NCBI GenBank assembly: GCA_025603075.1
Contig: MU626532.1
Span: 1-22,941, forward strand
Direction of reading: 5' to 3'
DNA: 22,941 bases
Source of the DNA: Neoconidiobolus thromboides FSU 785
Lineage: Eukaryota; Entomophthoromycota; Entomophthoromycetes; Entomophthorales; Neoconidiobolaceae
Part shown: positions 1 to 11,877 of the stretch, one piece after another
How the letters are laid out: each line of letters starts with the position of its first letter
Numbering within the stretch: position 1 is the first letter of the stretch
Notes under the pieces: model-generated
Databases searched by the model: none
What the model saw: the letters and a program-made list of their open reading frames with translations, nothing else
Told to the model about the DNA's origin: nothing
Position numbers and translations under genes: made by a program

Positions 1-22
1 TTCTCATAGCAAATCAAACTAA

Positions 23-181
23 GAACATGGGATTAGTTTTCTCCGAACTCAAGAACACAACAGCTTAGGCGATTATTATGCTATAATTAACCATGGGGCT
101 GACAGAACAATATTTCACACCTACATTTATAATTTTACAAAATTAGGTGCTTGTGTTTTAAAAAGTTTAGTAGAGCTTTGA
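23..181 (+). pseudogene. possible 3' end (last exon) of an unknown gene, cut by the window edge
   Basis: One frame stays open for about 52 codons and ends in TGA at 179-181. The first 130 bases are visibly less AT-rich than what follows, as expected of former or present coding sequence. The peptide contains INHGADRT followed by a helix-like tail ending LKSLVEL. This loosely recalls the C-terminal zinc-ligand region (HxxxDT) of M28-type metallopeptidases, but that comparison is from memory and weak. A TAA at 20-22 closes the frame upstream, so it must be either an exon with an acceptor near 22-28 or a decayed gene. It may be only a fragment. Confidence 0.25.
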
Positions 182-465
182 TTTAATAATATAAAATAAG
201 AAAGGCTTTGAGCTATATATCGATGTCTTTTTGATTAATAATCAATATTAAAATATTAAGTTTTTCAATGGTTAATAAAAAAACCAGATACAAATTCAAA
301 AAGATTTTCTTACATTCTTTGTTAGAAGTCGATAATATTGCTTTTTTGTATTGTTACTAATATAAAATATAATGTTAATAAACTATAGGTTATTTTAAGT
401 TATATCTGTAAGTTTTGTAACTATTTTAGCTCTTTTGGCTAAGTTATATTATTTTAAAAATACCT
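182..465. other. intergenic, no gene seen
   Basis: Very AT-rich sequence with stops in all frames. I see no motif, repeat or RNA gene here. Confidence 0.6.
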
Positions 466-2100
466 ATATAAATTGTAAATGCTCTGTATTTAGCCTTGTC
501 TTTATTATTAAATTTTTGCACTTTATCAACATCAACTGGTCTGACAACAGAAATACTAAAGACATTAATGAAATGATGGAAAGTAATTTTTGAGCTTCAT
601 TAAAAGCATCACGACCAGCTAAATATTAACTATTAGGCATATCTCAGGCATATCGAAAGTCATCTAATGCCAAATTCACATCAAACTTTTCCTTGATATT
701 TTTTCCTAAATACCTAGGTAATACCTGTGTCTAAATAACACTTTCGACAATAACGCTAATAGAGCTTATAGTAGCGCTTGTTGCTATTACAGTTGATATA
801 TATTTCATAGATAATGAACCCTGGCTATTAATAGATATAATAGAATCAATAACATCCGAACCAATACCAAAGATAACTCTAGTAGTAACAATAGCAGCAT
901 CACTAATGCTTGATAAATGAGTATGAGTTACTAATTTCATGCCTAAATAATTGATCATAATCCCAATTATTAAAATCAGTTTATAGCATCTGAATTTTTT
1001 TAGCAAATTCCAGCAATAAATAAAGTAAAAAACTAACTTATCTGATACCTTTTCATTGATAAGTTGACATGGGTTTCATCTACCCCGCATGTAATCATCT
1101 AGTATCCACTTAAATAGAAGAATTAACGGAACTGCCTAAAAATAGAAAAGGGGAATTCAAAATGGTATAAATTTTAAGGTTACATAAATAAAAAAGTTTA
1201 GTTTAATGATACTTAAAGCTGTACGATTTTCAAATAGTGATTTAGGGAATAAAGGATTAGTAATATACTTGTTTTCATAAATGATTAAGGCGATAAACAA
1301 TAGCCAACCAGTAATTTTAATACAAGCAGTGACGAGGAAATTGTATCTATTTTCTAGATATGAAACTAAGACAAAGATAGCACAGTCATAGCTAAACTTC
1401 ACCAACGGTACGAATCCAATTAAATCTGTGCTTGACAATATTTATTGAATTTTTTCTTAGTCCCTTTTTTTTAATGTATTAAAACAAGTAAATACTCCCT
1501 CTTTGTCATATTTCGAATTTTAAATAAAGTTGTAAAAAACGAGATGCCCATTGATATGAATATAATAATACTTATACCATACTCCCATCTTCTCCAGTCT
1601 ATAGTCTCATCAATGAGACTGGCTATTAAAGTACCAACCCAAAAATTGATAAAAGAAGAAAGGTTATCAAGTGCAAGTATATTATCTTGATTAGCTAATA
1701 AGGGTAGGTCTACAATTAAAATCCTTTTAAAAATACCACACCCCGTTTTTCCCATTGCAGTCAATAAATAACCAACTAAAAGTAATGTGATTGTTTGTGC
1801 AAGCAAAGAAAGTAAAAGACCGACTGTAAGCAGTATCAAAGCTATTAAATAAGACTCAATTCTATCAAAGCGACCGCTGCCTGTACAATGAATCAAAATT
1901 AACATCACGCCTAATAAACTTTCTGGTATACCTTAGACATTGATTGAAAAATATGATTCTAAACTTGATAGCGCTCGAGCTCACAATGAGTAGACAAGAT
2001 TGGGATTATGAAAAAATATGACAAACGAAGCTGACACAACGGCTATGTAACTTAATATTATGCCCTATGGACTCATAAAAGAGCATAAAATCACCATCTT
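466..2100 (-). pseudogene. siderophore-iron transporter (MFS, ARN/SIT family) pseudogene
   Basis: Reading the minus strand from about 2097 down to 466 gives, in order, the pieces of a fungal siderophore-H+ symporter. First comes a first-helix remnant with in-frame stops (about 2097-1909). Then comes the MFS loop-2 region (1908-1471) with FDRIESYLIAL, GKTGCGIFKRILIVDL and WRRWEYGI, matching the family's D-x-GR, acidic-loop and WRWGYG motifs. A middle block follows (1438-1157) containing NPLFPKSLFENRTAL, then a block at 1006-731 with GIGSDVIDSI. The final tail (about 715-466) contains FNEAQKLLSIISL. The pieces lie in different frames, separated by stops that no normal GT-AG intron repairs. A working homologue would be a 12-14-helix plasma-membrane protein of about 550-650 aa. 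The family assignment is good; the gene is clearly dead here. Confidence 0.8.
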
Positions 2101-3450
2101 ATTTTTATATATTTCACCAACGTTTATTCACTATTCTTGCTTTTTTAGACCAAATTGATCTTTAGTTTTGACTGTTTTTTATGGAATCCATAATTATCTT
2201 CAGTTCAATTTTAAATGGAGAATTGAAAAATAAGTGATGATAAAAGTCCTTGTTTTTATATTGTTTATTGAAAAAGCATCATATTAAGTAATATGCCTCT
2301 TTATTTGTTTATCCGATTTTCGTTTTTTCTTTTATGATTATTCAATTCAATTAAGATTATAAAATTTAAGTTGGATTATTGAATATTTTCAAAGTTATTA
2401 AAAATCAAAATTTGAATATAGGAAACAGAGGTAACATAAATAATTATATACAGCCTAATTGGCTTTCTTTCTAGTTTGTTTACTTATATTAAATCCACTC
2501 TAGCCGATTTTTAATCCCTATAATTTTACAAATAAATTTTATAAAAGTATACAAGGATTGGAATTGACGTTCACTTATTTTATAAAAAATGAATTATTAG
2601 CATAAAGCTCGTAATTGATTTTCATCAAAAATAATTCGTTCGTTTTACAGGAGCAATATTAATTATCTCTTAGCAAATACTTATTTTTTAAAACAAATGC
2701 TATTTTTTGAAAACACATGCCTGAAGCAGCACTTATTCTAACAAATCAACAAGTCTAAATGATAACTTTGAGTATTAAAGGGTAAGCAAGAAGGTCAAAA
2801 AATGAAGTTCAATGACTTGAATGAACCTTTAGACTTAAATTCTTTTAAGGATTGAAACCGGTTGGTTACATTTAAAATAAATAAAGAAGAGCTCTTTTGC
2901 CTGGCATTTTTCTGTTTAGTAAAGGTAGAATTTAACCATTTACACAAAAAGATTGCTTTGAAAATGATATATTTTTAATCAATGGCTAGAATATGACAAG
3001 TTTTTTTACTGTAATGGTATATTAAGCAGCTAAATGATTTTTAGATGCCCACAACTTTCAATACAACTGTTTCGACTCTGTTTCGAGCTAATTAGCATTA
3101 ATTTTTGCAGCCAACCGATTTGTAAGGATATTTTTCAAAGTGTTTATTTTTTTCAAAATTTTAATGTAAATTTTGCTTTTAAAAGGGTAGTTAAATAGTC
3201 AGTTAAAGAGATGAATTGGCTATAAATGAAAATTATTAGTGATAGAACTGTTAGTATTTTAATAAAAAGGCATTCTAATTTGTTATGACTAAACAAGCCA
3301 AAAAATATCCAAAAAAGGCAAAGTTTAAAATTAATAAAATTCAAAAGGCTGAGTTAGTGAAAAAAAGGATAAACAAGATGAACTAAAATATTAATAAGGA
3401 TGGTATATGATAAGTATAGAAACTTTTTACAAAAAAATATTTCTATCAAA
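2101..3450. other. intergenic 1.35 kb, includes upstream region of the trypsin gene
   Basis: AT-rich with no coding signal on either strand. The 63-codon minus-strand frame at 3153-3344 is low-complexity and lacks domain features. An upstream ATG at 3400 is in frame with the trypsin, but the signal peptide begins at 3451, so 3400-3450 is more likely 5' leader. A small palindrome AACCGGTT occurs near 2860; no function can be assigned. Confidence 0.5.
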
Positions 3451-4344
3451 ATGTTAGCAAATATACTATTATTATTATTAACCCATTTCATCAGTATTAC
3501 TAATGCTCAAGGCGGTATGGGAAGAGTAGTAAATGGGGTCAATGTAAGACCAGCATTTAAATATAATTTTATGGTTGCTATATTCAATAATGGCAATTTT
3601 ATATGTGGAGGTAGTTTAATAACGCCCTATCATGTATTAACAGCAGCGCATTGTTTTCCCTATGATAACTATGATCGTAAAGTTTTAGATAGTTATGAGA
3701 TACAATATCATCGTCATGATATTGGTCAAAGTATTGAAAAAGAAAACGGAGTTGCCTTTAAAGTACAGAAAGTTTTCAATCATCCTAAGTTCGAGCCCGT
3801 GAATTTATATTATGATAGTATAATTATTTTGGTTTTTTATTGTTTATTTATATTTATTTATTATTTAGTTTCGATTGTCAAATTAAATAAAAAAGCCCCC
3901 GAAAATCCACGTGTAGTGTTAGACAGCAATACGATGTATAAAGAACAACAATTATTTTTAGTTACTGGATGGGGATCATCAGAGGTAGGTGGAGGGGCTA
4001 CAGCAATTTTACAAGAAGCTATAATGCCAGTTTATAATCGACAATATTGTATAGATACGTATCAAAACATTTTAAAATATAAAGTTATGGAAAATCAATT
4101 ATGTGTTGGTTATCGTGGTGGTGATAAAGACACTTGTCAAGGGGATTCTGGTGGTCCTTTATTTGGGTTTAGAAACGGTATTCCTGTTATTGTAGGGATT
4201 ACTTCAAACGGTATTTCTTGTGCTAGACCTAATACACCTGGGGTAATATTTTTGTAATTTTTATAGTTTGTTTTTAATTTTTTTTAGTTGTATACTACTG
4301 TATCTTTGTATCGTGACTGGATAAAATCCATCTTAGTAAGATAA
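3451..4344 (+). CDS. secreted trypsin-like serine protease (S1A/chymotrypsin fold)
   Basis: Three exons: 3451-3817, 3869-4242 and 4288-4344, joined over introns of 51 and 45 bp to give 265 aa. The chosen ATG opens a signal peptide (MLANILLLLLTHFISITNA). Activation would be at R25|VVNG. The triad is complete: His67 in LTAAHC, Asp122 at the end of exon 1 (splicing gives YYDISIVKL), and Ser216 in DTCQGDSGGP. Asp210, six residues before the serine (chymotrypsin position 189), predicts cleavage after Lys/Arg. The usual Trp215 is Asn (ITSNGIS). The last exon supplies LYTTVSLYRDWI, the normal C-terminal helix. It is probably an extracellular digestive or host-degrading enzyme, an inference from the family and signal. 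Without removal of intron 2 the protein stops early (VIFL). Its 3' end converges on LCB1. Confidence 0.93.
3818..3868 (+). other. in-frame intron 1 of the trypsin gene
   Basis: GT...TTTAG, 51 bp, phase 1, no stop codon in frame. Retention would insert 17 mostly hydrophobic residues (IIILVFYCLFIFIYYLV) right behind the catalytic Asp. Removal restores the conserved DISIVKL strand, so this is called an intron. Confidence 0.9.
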
Positions 4345-4430
4345 GGTTAATATAGTAAATAAACAAGTAAATGAACAAATAAATAAAAATATTCATATTA
4401 TTAAAACTGTTTAATGATTATTACAATAAC

Positions 4431-6322
4431 TCAAATAAGTTTTTTCTTTGAAAGTATTTTTTGAGTATTGGATTTAAGAGAATTAAAACATTTTTCTAAT
4501 TCTTTAGTAGTGAGGGCAATTGAAACATTAAATCGAATTGATGGCTGGATAGTTTTGATTTCCTGAGTAGGGTGATATTTAGCTCTTGATGTCATTACTC
4601 CATCTTTTAAGCACTAAAGTACAATTTGAATATATTAACTTTATAAATAAATATCTATTTACCTCGTCAACAATTTCTTGAAGTAATTTTGATTCTTCTA
4701 ATATAGAATAGTTAGCGATTAAATGTTTTTGAATTCTAATGTGAAGTAATGGAGAGTTCATAAACTCAGTGCCATCTAATGGCACAAAATGTGGGCAATT
4801 ATTTAACAATTTCTTAATGATTGAAATATTTTCTCTCAATTTGAGCAATTTGGCTGGCCCTTCCTCAGTTAATTCTTTAATTCCTTCAATATCAGTTACT
4901 GTTAATGCTGCTGGTAATGAGGCTGAGAATACATAACTCTGTCCTGCTAAACGCTATTTAAATTGATGAATAAATAATTATATGGACAAAATGCTACTAT
5001 TCTTACTTGTCTTTCAACAATATCTGCTGTAGAAGCTGCAAACCCACCAGATCCAGAAACTGAATTAGTAAGTGAACCAGAAATGATATCAATATCCGTA
5101 ATCTAATTATGAAATTAATTCCATACAGTTTTAAATTGATTCATTATACTTACAGGTAAACCGAAATGTTCAGAAATCCCCTTACCTCTTGAACCAAGAA
5201 TACCAAAAGAAATAGATTCGTCTATAATTAAACGATACTTATATTCGTATTTTAATTTGACTAATTCTGGAAGCGGACAAAGATCACCAGTATTATAGAA
5301 GATTCCTTCAGTTATTAAAAATCTTCTTGATACTAATCTTCCAGGTTTCTTTTTATCCTCTAAACGTACTTCTTCCATAATTCTTTTTAAATCTTCCATA
5401 TCATTATGTTTAAAATAACGCACATTTGAGCGTGAAATTTGTACTCCTTTTTGGATTGAAAAGTTTACCCCATCATCACTATATCTAAATTAATAAAGTC
5501 ATTTTTATAAAAAAATTATATTACCAAATAATAAAATCCCCTCTTTTAGAGAAACATGGAATAACAGAAGATAATGTCGAAAAACCTTGGCTGTATAAAA
5601 TAGCACCTTCAGTGCCTAGAAAGTTAGCAATATCTTGTTCCAATTGTACATGAAGGTCTTAATAAATTAATAAAAGCTATATTATGTTTTTTAAATAAAA
5701 TTACCTAATGTTCCATAAAAACCAGTTGGGCCACAGGTACCTACACCATATTCTTGTACTGTCTCAATAGCTTTAGTCTAAAATAATAAATAAAGTATAC
5801 CATAGTGTTATTGTAAAGGTTACTTTAATTTTATCCGAGTTTAGCATATTTAAAAAGTTGAAATTAGCAATGTTTAAATAAGTTTTTCCATCTTTTGATT
5901 TTTGTTTAGAAGAAAAAGGGCTAAAAATGAAGTTAAAGCATTAACAAAGAATTACAAAAGACAAACACCTACCCAGTAACAACAGGAATAGAGTTTAACT
6001 CAAATTTTTCCATCTCACTTAACTCTTCACTTAAAGGTTCTGGTTGCCAATCTGTGACAAGTTCGTCAATTTCTCCTTCAGTTAATTTGATTTCATTAGA
6101 ATTAATACGATATGCTTTAGCAAATACATAATGTAAAGCAAAGAAAATTAAAAATAATTCTAAAATGGTAGGGATAGGATCATTCTGATGACTATCATAT
6201 AAATATTTCCAAAATCTTTTAGAAAATGGAATACTTTCAGTAAGATAAGCTAAATAAGTAATTACTCGATAAAAAATCGATTCTTGGCCCGGAATCTGAC
6301 TGCTGTCCTGTAATAAATCCAT
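4431..6322 (-). CDS. LCB1: serine palmitoyltransferase subunit 1 (long-chain base biosynthesis)
   Basis: Eight exons on the minus strand (6322-5973, 5920-5824, 5777-5705, 5657-5525, 5478-5154, 5102-5007, 4953-4663, 4613-4431) sum to 1548 nt = 515 aa; introns are 46-53 bp. The enzyme condenses L-serine with palmitoyl-CoA, the first step of sphingolipid synthesis, as an LCB1/LCB2 heterodimer in the ER membrane. One N-terminal membrane helix (about residues 52-71) precedes the alpha-oxoamine-synthase fold. Diagnostic stretches are [14 protein letters not shown] (Cys164 aligns with human SPTLC1 Cys133), [36 protein letters not shown] and [15 protein letters not shown]. The region holding the PLP-binding lysine in LCB2 reads [14 protein letters not shown] here, with no lysine, as expected for the non-catalytic subunit. 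The gene ends in TGA. Confidence 0.96.
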
Positions 6323-6764
6323 AGTTATTTTTTAATTAAGTTAAAAAATATTAATTAAAATCTAAAGTTAATCCAACTTTATAATCTTGAGGTTGGCTTC
6401 GTTTTTTGAAACCAATTAAATGGTTCGACTTCCCCACTTTTATTCCCGGTTTTTAAGGTGATTTGCTTGAACTATTTTGTACTTTAACTTCTACATGACA
6501 ATAAGTTCTGATTTAAAGTGTTCATTTTATAATTAGCATAAAATATAGAAAAAGTCATTAACTAAATAGCGTTTTTTGTTAACAATGATTACTAAATTGA
6601 TCAAAAGTTAATAAAAACCATAAAGTAGATAGAGATACAAAAATTACATCACTATATTATTTAAAATGTTAACTACATTTATTAACATTTAAACTTGTAT
6701 TAAAGATTTTCATAAAAACACGTTAATAATTTAAAATTCTAAGTTTATTTAAAAGATTATTAAT
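6323..6764. other. intergenic, LCB1 upstream region
   Basis: This lies between the LCB1 start and the 3' end of the next minus-strand gene, so it should carry the LCB1 promoter and that gene's terminator. The less AT-rich patch at about 6390-6460 is the only part that stands out; I recognise no specific site. Confidence 0.4.
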
Positions 6765-7916
6765 CTATAGCATCTTTTTAACAGATTTGATAATATCACT
6801 GAAATTGTCTTTAATATAGCTCTTTGCAAGCTTACTACTTTCATCTAAAACTTGATCCTGAATCCCTTTAAGAGCAACTAGTTTTGCATTAAATTCTTCA
6901 CCATTATACTCATTAAGGATCATTTCATCAGCAGTAGGGCCTAAAATGACATTACTAGTAGCAGCCAAAATTTTCCCGGCATATGGAATAGCATCAAGAC
7001 CTTTAACTAGAGCTTCTCTCATAATTTCTAATGCTCTGTTGTTGTAAGCCATTTTGGATGTATTGATCATCGGTAAATTCCTAAGACATGAATCTAAAGT
7101 AGAGGCTTTGTTGGAATCCATGTTTGCTCTACAGAAATAGCCACGGCCAGTATCAAACCCATTGCCCGCAAGCCCACAAATAGATCGAGTTTCCATGTTT
7201 GGTATTAATTTAAAGCAATTACTAAAATCGTATTCCTTGGCAGTAGTCCGTAATACATCATTAGCCAAAAGACAAATCTTATCAACGCTTAATACATGAT
7301 TATTGGATTGGATTGGATTGGATTGTTTGAGCATTTTTATTGTAAAGATTAGTGTTGTTTAAGATCTTAGCAACTATACTTTCAGTCATTTTGATTTGGA
7401 ATACTTGCCGATAATTTTGATCATCGGGGTGTAAGTTATTCATAGGAACAATAATGGATCTTAAACCTTGCCTTAAATCCACCGAGAGATAATTCGAAGC
7501 ACCAATATTAGGACCAATAAATAAATAATCTCTCTCTTTATGTGTCGAAGTAAGATCCATAGCAATCAAATTTTTTGTTTCACTAATTGAATCGGTAGTC
7601 TTTACTCGAAATTCGTCAGTACAACATTGACGACATGTTACACAGCATTTTTCTGAATCTCGAAGACAGCTTTTTCCGTCATACCATTTCTCGGATACTC
7701 CATCTTTTCCTACTCTTGGTAACCAATGATGTAATGGCTGTCAATTACGTTGATATTTTGGTGATATATCAACTTCAAACCATACACTATCAGAGTCAAT
7801 TTTATAGCAATTTTTATCTAAGTTAACCCAAGCGGATCTTGGCTTAAAGTAGTAGTAACAAAAAAAAGAATGATAAAGTAGTAAACATTTGATCTTTTTA
7901 AATATTTTCGATACAT
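6765..7916 (-). pseudogene. unrecognised secreted cysteine-containing protein, reading frame broken
   Basis: From ATG 7916 the minus strand encodes a classical signal peptide (MYRKYLKRSNVYYFIILFF, then VTTTLSQ). The following body of about 350 residues lies in a shifted frame (shift near 7825-7845) with one in-frame TGA at 7743-7741, and a second shift falls exactly in a TTGGA microsatellite (7302-7325). The body holds 12 cysteines, six in a tight cluster (C-x6-CC-x2-C-x2-CC, about 7660-7610). Its C-terminal part (to TAA at 6765) has a glycine/alanine-rich hydrophobic stretch DAIPYAGKILAATSNVILG. I recognise no domain. The first two lesions could be masked by unusually short or GC-rich introns; the microsatellite shift has no simple intron solution. 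It is either a young pseudogene or a repeat-switched gene. Confidence 0.6.
7302..7325. repeat. pentanucleotide microsatellite (ATTGG)4.8
   Basis: Four full ATTGG units plus ATTG, lying inside the coding region of the secreted-protein gene. The frames on either side differ by one base. Gaining one unit or losing two would make them continuous. Confidence 0.9.
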
Positions 7917-7926
7917 CTCAGTTTCG

Positions 7927-7965
7927 TATATATAGTATTTTTGTATATTCTGAATACTATATATA
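7927..7965. repeat. perfect 13-bp inverted repeat with 13-nt spacer
   Basis: Arms TATATATAGTATT (7927-7939) and AATACTATATATA (7953-7965) are exact reverse complements. It lies 11 bp upstream of the ATG of the secreted-protein gene, so it could be part of the promoter or leader, or a cruciform-forming AT palindrome. Role unknown. Confidence 0.75.
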
Positions 7966-8828
7966 AAATAAATGTCAAGTATAACTCAGGATCCTAGTTT
8001 AATAATAAAAGCTAACAATAGGTTAAATAAGCATCGGATAGATAAACAAAGTCCTTCTGAAATAGCCAAGGCTCTAAAATGAGCATAAAAATAAAAAAGT
8101 AGTACAGGTACTTTTACATTTTAAATATTACGATCTAAAATATAATGGTACTTTTGTTTTTTTCACCGTGTGGAAAATTCAATTCTTAATAAAATGAGTA
8201 TTAATAAATTTTTCAAAAGCCATGCAAAATTACCCTAGTGCTTTACCTATATGCATTATCCGATTTACTACTATTGAAAAATATTACAATATTTTATTTT
8301 TGATCCCAAATTGATATTACTTATTAGATCTATTAGCAATTACTCTGTTCACTATGACTGCTTACCTTATATTTGTATCAATAAAGTACTTGGGATTTAT
8401 AACTCTTCCAGATTTCATAAGTAATAACGTTGTTAGACTTAGGTCAATACCAATTATTAAAGCACACAGCTTATTTTAATATTATTATTAAATTTCAAAC
8501 CTTTGCTATTTATAGTCAATTGATTATAAAACTGGATCGGAATTCTAACTCATGTTTTCAAACTAAAATAATATTGTTAGTATTTTAATTATACGAAATC
8601 CGTAAATATAGATTGTATGATGTATATTTTTCAGTGCTCTATTTTAGTCTAAAAGGTGCTATGGTATAATTAAAATTGCATGAATTTAATTTAAAATATT
8701 TAAAGACCAGAAATCAAGAGCAATGTTTTTATATTTAGTAAAAATAGATTAAAAGTTTACTAATTTAATAATAAGATTTATTAAATCATAAGGAAAAGCT
8801 AGCCTTGAATATCATTTTAAATTCATAT
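7966..8828. other. intergenic, no gene seen
   Basis: AT-rich spacer between the broken secreted-protein gene and the first repeat element. GGTACTTTT occurs twice (about 8107 and 8147). I see no coding or RNA signal. Confidence 0.5.
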
Positions 8829-8921
8829 GAGGGTGTTTTTTTGACTTTATTACTCTTCTATTTTTTAAGTGCTACTTGAGTAAAAAGATTACCAGCAAAA
8901 TTCTTAAAAAAGTACATCCTT
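8829..8921 (+). mobile_element. MITE-like element, copy 1 (diverged)
   Basis: Starts GAGGGTGTTTTTTTGAC and ends ACATCCTT, aligning throughout with the roughly 98-bp family (TTTTTTAAGTGCTACTTGAG core, AAAATTCTTAAA). Left flank is ATAT; right flank is ATTT, one mismatch. This is the most diverged copy. Confidence 0.75.
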
Positions 8922-9016
8922 ATTTGATTTCTATTTTTTTCCTATAGTTATAAAAAGTTAAAAATAATATAGAGTAAGCCAAATTAAACTGTTTTTGTTG
9001 TAAAACTTGACAATAT

Positions 9017-9215
9017 GGGAATGTTTTTTTGACTTCATTATTTTTTCCATTTTTTGAGCGCTGTTTAAGCGGAAAAGTTATTAGTAAAATTCTTAAATGG
9101 GGATGTTTTTTTTGGTTTCGTTATTTTTCCATTTTTTAAGCGCTATTTGAGTGAAAAGATGTTGGTAAAATTCTTAAACAAAAAAATACATCCCCAAATA
9201 CAAAAATACATCCCC
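9017..9215 (+). mobile_element. MITE-like element, copy 2, split by copy 3
   Basis: Left part 9017-9098 (GGGAATGTTTTTTTGAC...TTCTTAAAT) and right part 9200-9215 (ACAAAAATACATCCCC) join to a 98-bp element once copy 3 and one AAAT are removed. It is flanked by ATAT at 9013-9016 and 9216-9219. Confidence 0.88.
9099..9195 (+). mobile_element. MITE-like element, copy 3, nested inside copy 2
   Basis: 97 bp, GGGGATGTTTTTTTTGG...ATACATCCCC, flanked by AAAT at 9095-9098 and 9196-9199. Those four bases occur once in uninterrupted copies (TTCTTAAATACAAAAA), so they are the target duplication made on insertion. Confidence 0.9.
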
Positions 9216-9407
9216 ATATTCTAAAAGTTTGATATGAACATGATTTAAGTCTTATTTTTATTCTTTACTTGAATTGATAACAAAAATTAGTAGATTAGGT
9301 CCATATTTTCATATAACCCTTAAAGTATCATATTTAATTTTTCACTATAGAATTCTAAGTTGAGTTTTATTAACTAATTTCAATATTCAAAAACTGATGT
9401 ATTAAGT

Positions 9408-9505
9408 GGGGATGTATTTTTGTATTCAAGAATTTTACTAACAATTTTTTCACTCAGGTAGTACTTAAAAGATGGAAAAAGTAACAAAGTTAAAAAAACA
9501 TTCCT
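9408..9505 (-). mobile_element. MITE-like element, copy 4, inverted orientation
   Basis: 98 bp, begins GGGGATGTATTTTTGTA and ends AAAACATTCCT. The flanking direct repeat AAGT is at 9404-9407 and 9506-9509. Because AAGT is unlike the usual ATAT, it is good evidence for a true 4-bp target duplication. The element ends about 120 bp from the 3' end of ERG10. Confidence 0.9.
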
Positions 9506-9628
9506 AAGTACTAAAAAGCTTATCTCAAATCAAATAAAGCTTCAATAAGTTCAAAACTCATTTTCAAAATCTTTATTTAAAGATTCATTAGATATAGTTC
9601 AATTGAGCTTTTATTTGAAATTTCCCCT

Positions 9629-11409
<1,781 letters not shown>

Positions 11410-11877
11410 TGAGATAATAGAATATTAATAATAAAGAGTATTTAAAATTAATTATAGTTGATTATTTTATTTTGACATTTTATTATTATTTTTATTTAAA
11501 GTTAATTGGTTTTATTTCACTTTTTTTTTGATTTCGTAAACGGATGACCAAATGGTTAATAATGATTGGTGTTCCTAATTTGTTAATTTACTTAATATTT
11601 TTAGTAAGTTGAAAATAAATCCAGTTTAGTTAAGTAAATGGCATTCACTTCCTTTTTTGTTATTTAAGTAGACTATTTTATTTAAATTGGGCTTAGAATA
11701 TTATTTTAACAGTTAAATTCTATTTAAAGTTGAAAATTTATACAATACCATTTGTTATTGTTAAAATATAACAAGGTTTATATATTATGATAATTTAGTA
11801 CTTTAAATAAAATGACTAAAAATCATTTAATGTTAATAAAATTTATTATAGAAAAAACAAAGCATTATAAAGCATAT
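11410..11877. other. intergenic, ERG10 upstream region
   Basis: AT-rich region upstream of ERG10, expected to hold its promoter. I see no recognisable sterol-response or other operator sequence. Confidence 0.4.

Noticed and set aside
3153-3344. 63-codon minus-strand frame before the trypsin gene
   Set aside because: Hydrophobic low-complexity composition expected of AT-rich DNA, no splice partners and no recognisable motif.
6410-6450. tRNA-like GGTTCGA box
   Set aside because: No matching A box or acceptor stem upstream; the cloverleaf cannot be drawn.
7741-7743. Possible reassignment of TGA to tryptophan, which would remove the internal stop of the secreted-protein gene
   Set aside because: LCB1 ends in TGA exactly at the family's C-terminus, and no other intact gene contains an in-frame TGA.
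7635-7826. Plus-strand 63-codon frame
   Set aside because: Antisense shadow of the cysteine-rich secreted-protein gene, whose minus-strand translation is far more protein-like.
8829-9505. CRISPR-like array, because several similar repeats are spaced over about 700 bp
   Set aside because: Spacing is irregular, orientation differs, the copies also occur 2-13 kb away, and each has its own target duplication.
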